Assembly (NCBI GenBank): GCA_003483565.1
Contig: DMYZ01000122.1
Coordinates: forward strand, 1-8,098
Length of the DNA stretch: 8,098 bases
From: Prevotella sp.
GTDB lineage: Bacteria; Bacteroidota; Bacteroidia; Bacteroidales; Bacteroidaceae
Direction of reading: 5' to 3'
Shown here: in pieces, positions 5,380 to 8,098 of the stretch
Layout: each line of letters starts with the position of its first letter
How positions within the stretch are numbered: position 1 is the stretch's first letter
Made by a program: the position numbers and the translations under genes
The notes under the pieces: model-generated
The model's input: only the letters and a program-made list of their open reading frames with translations
The model's database searches: none
Told to the model about the DNA's origin: nothing

Positions 5380-8028
5380 TTATTTTATAATATAGTTAAG
5401 TATTCCACGCATGACAGCATTCCGTTGAGTCGTGTCTTTGATGCATTCCAGAGGGAATCCCATGGTGAAACTACGGTAATCGTTGCCTTGATAACCAACG
5501 GCAGCGCTAAGACCTGTTTGGTATTTCATTGTACAAATAGCAGAGTTGACGGGCTGGATAACGTCAGGATGAGTCGCTGCATAATGGTCTTCATTCAATG
5601 TATGATAGTAGCTTACAGTCATCCCCATCCCTGTAACAGTATCGTTAGGTTGTATACTATCCACCGGTGCGTATTTTACTTTTAAAATCTCTTTAAGAAA
5701 GTTTTGCTCATCAGGACTTTGCATATCGCTTGCTATATAGCTTCCGCTTACAAGAAGTCCGCCCCCTGAAAGAGTATAAGTACGGAGTTGTTTTTGCAGA
5801 GATGGAGTAAAAGTTTTGTAAAACTCAGGAGTATAACCGTCATAGCGCTCTAATCCTAAGATCAGGTCAACACCTTTGTATTTTGTGATCGTAATTTGTC
5901 CGGAAGTCAAGGCTTGGCTAGAGCAACTTGAAATATTGTATTTTCCGGTGGTTGCAATGGCTTCTGCGTGAGCCTTAGTATAGTTAAAGTCATTTCCTTT
6001 GACAAATTTTCCAACCATCTCGTCACCTCCGTACCCCAGGCCGCCAGGGCCTTCTATGCCTATCTTGCTGCGGTCGAAACATTGTTGCCTGCCATTCCAG
6101 CCTGCTGTCAGTCCATAACTTACACCTGGATCCTGATCTATATCAAAACCTTGGGTACTGTCATTGTCTATTACTTGTGGAGACGCAAGACGATGAAAAC
6201 CGTTGACAATAAGTATATTCTTTTTTGCTCCTGGTATATATTCTGCTGCTAAAGTTTCAGAAGGAAAACTTTCACCACCGGCATTGCATGCCGTTACTTT
6301 AAAGGTATAGAGTATATCGGGCTGCAATTGGATCTGATTAGAGATGCCGGAGAGGTTCTTTCCATTGTCAAAGCCAAGTTTCCCTGTAGACGTATATAAA
6401 TTGAAGGAGGTAGCCGTAGCTGTTTGTTCTTGTGGATCATTTTGTGGCAGCCAGCTTAAGTGAGCTATTCCCAAAGTATCCACATCCACAGCAAAATGAG
6501 TTGGAGGCAATGGTTCAACTATATATTTTAGTCCATGATTAGTGGAGATATAGCGAAGGATCGTTTTATAGATGGAACGTGCTAAGGTAAAACGGAACAT
6601 TGGATCCTGTGCCAGCTTCATATCCGGGAAGTTTTGATGGGCAAGAGTTTCAAGGATTGCAGACGGAATTGCTGGTAACCGGGTCTCGCTATAGTTCTTG
6701 TCCCATACGTAGCGTTTGGACCAATTGTGATAGCGAGCCATAATATCTGTATAGACATTATCCCGTAAAGCCGTAGCGAAATCTCTGGAGGTCATTCGAT
6801 CAATACCACTGTTGAGTTTGCCATCATTAAGATTGGTGGTACATATTGAAAGTGTTCCGATGTATCCTTTACCGTCAGGAGCAAATCCTGCATCACTGTG
6901 TACTGCTAAAGAAAGTTCAAAAGGAACTTTTTTCCCATCAAGGGTTGGCATATATATACTTCCACCACCAAGCCAGTTGGTCATGAGGGAACGTACATTT
7001 ATATCATCAGCATAGTCGTTCGTCCCCTTTTTGTCACTATATACTTTATAGGGAGCACCAGCCCATTGGGCTGAATATCGTGCACCTTCAAGGCAACGGG
7101 GTAGACCACTTATGCCTGATCCACGGTCAATATTGCCCATACCTCCACCAAAGCGTACAGCATCACTGGTTATGACTCCTCTTTTGGAGGCATGGCCAGT
7201 GACGACTACTCGGTTGCTTGTATTGCAACCTTGATCGAAATCGAAGTTGCCTAAATATACCCATGTGCCACCACCCATTTTCTGATTAACAGTAAATTCT
7301 GTACTTTGTCCTTGATGATAAACTATATATCTGGCATCGGATACACTTTTTGGCATTGTCTGATAACTAACGTATACAGCATAATTGCCTGATTTTGGAA
7401 TATTTGGCTGATAGGAAATAAAACTAGTTTTTTCCTTTTTACTTGCCTTTATTTGTCTAAGGGTACCTGACGTAAAAGGATTTTCGCCATCATAGTAGAT
7501 CCCTTCGTGCATTTTAAAGCCAACACTGTCACATTGTTTCCATGATTTTCCTCTGTTATTTTCAGTATAATAAGGCGCATGGCTATCATCATTATCGACA
7601 ATAATTTCATTAATCTGCCAGTCACGCTCACGTGGTGTCCATACCACAGCACCTGCATTTTCGAGCATCGGCATAAGAAAAGGCACCACGATGGTCTGAG
7701 TAAACAGATCCTCTGTGGTGCAAAATAGGTTAGGCCTTTGCCATGCCCATCGTTTATGTTCAGCATCATAGTATCGTCCATGACTTGCCCATAATGATAT
7801 ATGCCTGTTCATAAGGCCTTTAGTGATCAAGTTCGGACGGGAAACATTGTATACCCAAGGATCACCGTCATAATTGATATCACCCCATGCGCGAGTATTG
7901 CCGTCAAGAAATTGTGCTGAGATATTCAGCGGCATCATCATCGTAGCTAGTAACATTAATGCTCCGATTGTAAATTTTTCTGGATGTTTGCCTTTAAAAT
8001 CCTTGAAATAAAGTTTTATCTCTTTCAT
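5380..8028 (-). CDS. Secreted N-acetylmuramoyl-L-alanine amidase-like protein with golvesin and FnIII domains
   Basis: This 882-residue exported protein is probably a zinc amidase acting on cell-wall peptides or a related glycan. A signal sequence is visible: basic residues 1-19, a hydrophobic core at 20-34, and likely cleavage after residue 38 (ISA-Q). An amidase_3-type fold is split in two. The first half has His83 (WASHGR), Glu106 (TTEDLF) and LENAGA followed by TPRERD; the second has His377 (LAVHSD) and Glu460 (PSAILETL). These fit the three Zn ligands and catalytic Glu. Between them, about 200-295, lies a golvesin-like beta domain (IPKSGNYAVYVSY, VNQKMGGGTWVYLGNF, DAVRFGGG). An FnIII-like domain spans about 508-600. 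The C-terminal part, from about 603, looks Rossmann/glutamine-amidotransferase-like (NILIVNG, GVDLILGL, GGGLLVSGS). Homologues are often named 'xanthan lyase', which these residues do not support. No in-frame ATG, GTG or TTG precedes 8028 in the window, although the frame stays open to the edge. Confidence 0.8.
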   Translation of the reverse strand: MKEIKLYFKDFKGKHPEKFTIGALMLLATMMMPLNISAQFLDGNTRAWGDINYDGDPWVYNVSRPNLITKGLMNRHISLWASHGRYYDAEHKRWAWQRPNLFCTTEDLFTQTIVVPFLMPMLENAGAVVWTPRERDWQINEIIVDNDDSHAPYYTENNRGKSWKQCDSVGFKMHEGIYYDGENPFTSGTLRQIKASKKEKTSFISYQPNIPKSGNYAVYVSYQTMPKSVSDARYIVYHQGQSTEFTVNQKMGGGTWVYLGNFDFDQGCNTSNRVVVTGHASKRGVITSDAVRFGGGMGNIDRGSGISGLPRCLEGARYSAQWAGAPYKVYSDKKGTNDYADDINVRSLMTNWLGGGSIYMPTLDGKKVPFELSLAVHSDAGFAPDGKGYIGTLSICTTNLNDGKLNSGIDRMTSRDFATALRDNVYTDIMARYHNWSKRYVWDKNYSETRLPAIPSAILETLAHQNFPDMKLAQDPMFRFTLARSIYKTILRYISTNHGLKYIVEPLPPTHFAVDVDTLGIAHLSWLPQNDPQEQTATATSFNLYTSTGKLGFDNGKNLSGISNQIQLQPDILYTFKVTACNAGGESFPSETLAAEYIPGAKKNILIVNGFHRLASPQVIDNDSTQGFDIDQDPGVSYGLTAGWNGRQQCFDRSKIGIEGPGGLGYGGDEMVGKFVKGNDFNYTKAHAEAIATTGKYNISSCSSQALTSGQITITKYKGVDLILGLERYDGYTPEFYKTFTPSLQKQLRTYTLSGGGLLVSGSYIASDMQSPDEQNFLKEILKVKYAPVDSIQPNDTVTGMGMTVSYYHTLNEDHYAATHPDVIQPVNSAICTMKYQTGLSAAVGYQGNDYRSFTMGFPLECIKDTTQRNAVMRGILNYIIK

Positions 8029-8098
8029 CTGATCGTCAATGTTACCATACGGAACAATTTGCTGAGTGCATTTGATCAGTTTTTTATTGTAGTCTATG
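8029..8098. other. Upstream edge of the amidase-like gene
   Basis: On the minus strand the 23 codons before ATG 8028 contain no stop and no ATG, GTG or TTG. No TAnnTTTG promoter box or Shine-Dalgarno is evident. Either the gene starts further upstream or this is a leader or the end of another gene. The plus strand is also open here in one frame, so the stretch is too short to settle. Confidence 0.4.

Noticed and set aside
7449..7781. Alternative minus-strand frame of 110 codons inside the amidase-like gene
   Set aside because: Same strand, shifted frame; Met- and Cys-rich with no domain, while the main frame there carries the first amidase half.
5380..8028. Xanthan lyase as the function of the large secreted protein
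   Set aside because: The name is a common label in this group, but the visible His, Glu, His, Glu pattern is that of zinc amidases.

Overview
The window comes from a Bacteroidota genome, probably Prevotella/Bacteroides-like. Three things suggest this. The aconitase and citrate synthase are of the kinds found in that group. A TAnnTTTG promoter box of Bacteroidota type (TACCTTTG) precedes ygiQ. The minus-strand genes have A-rich leaders without a clear Shine-Dalgarno. The taxonomic call is inference; no rRNA or marker gene is present. Nearly every base is coding, and I see no tRNA, rRNA, CRISPR array, insertion sequence, integrase or phage gene.

Left part, plus strand (1-2067): the C-terminal third of a mitochondrial-type aconitase is followed after 2 bases by a complete citrate synthase. 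Together they form the end of an operon for the citrate-to-isocitrate entry of the TCA cycle. A hairpin with a T-rich tail (2088-2128) closes it. No isocitrate dehydrogenase gene lies between the two.

Middle part, minus strand (2133-4914): a radical SAM protein of the YgiQ family is followed by a divergent PP2C-like phosphatase whose start lies 74 bases inside the ygiQ 3' end. The ygiQ promoter box is embedded in one arm of a perfect 14-bp inverted repeat (4968-5000), which also sits just after the stop of the preceding gene.

Right part, minus strand (5022-8028): a large secreted protein is followed 19 bases later by a 112-residue protein I cannot assign. The large protein combines an amidase_3-type N-acetylmuramoyl-L-alanine amidase fold, interrupted by a golvesin-like beta domain, with a fibronectin III-like domain and a C-terminal Rossmann-like domain. 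Relatives are often labelled 'xanthan lyase', which the residues here do not support. Its reading frame stays open to the window edge.

I found no clear-cut new multi-gene system. The most interesting items are the domain-inserted amidase with its unknown partner, the PP2C-like protein translationally overlapped with ygiQ, and the promoter-containing palindrome.
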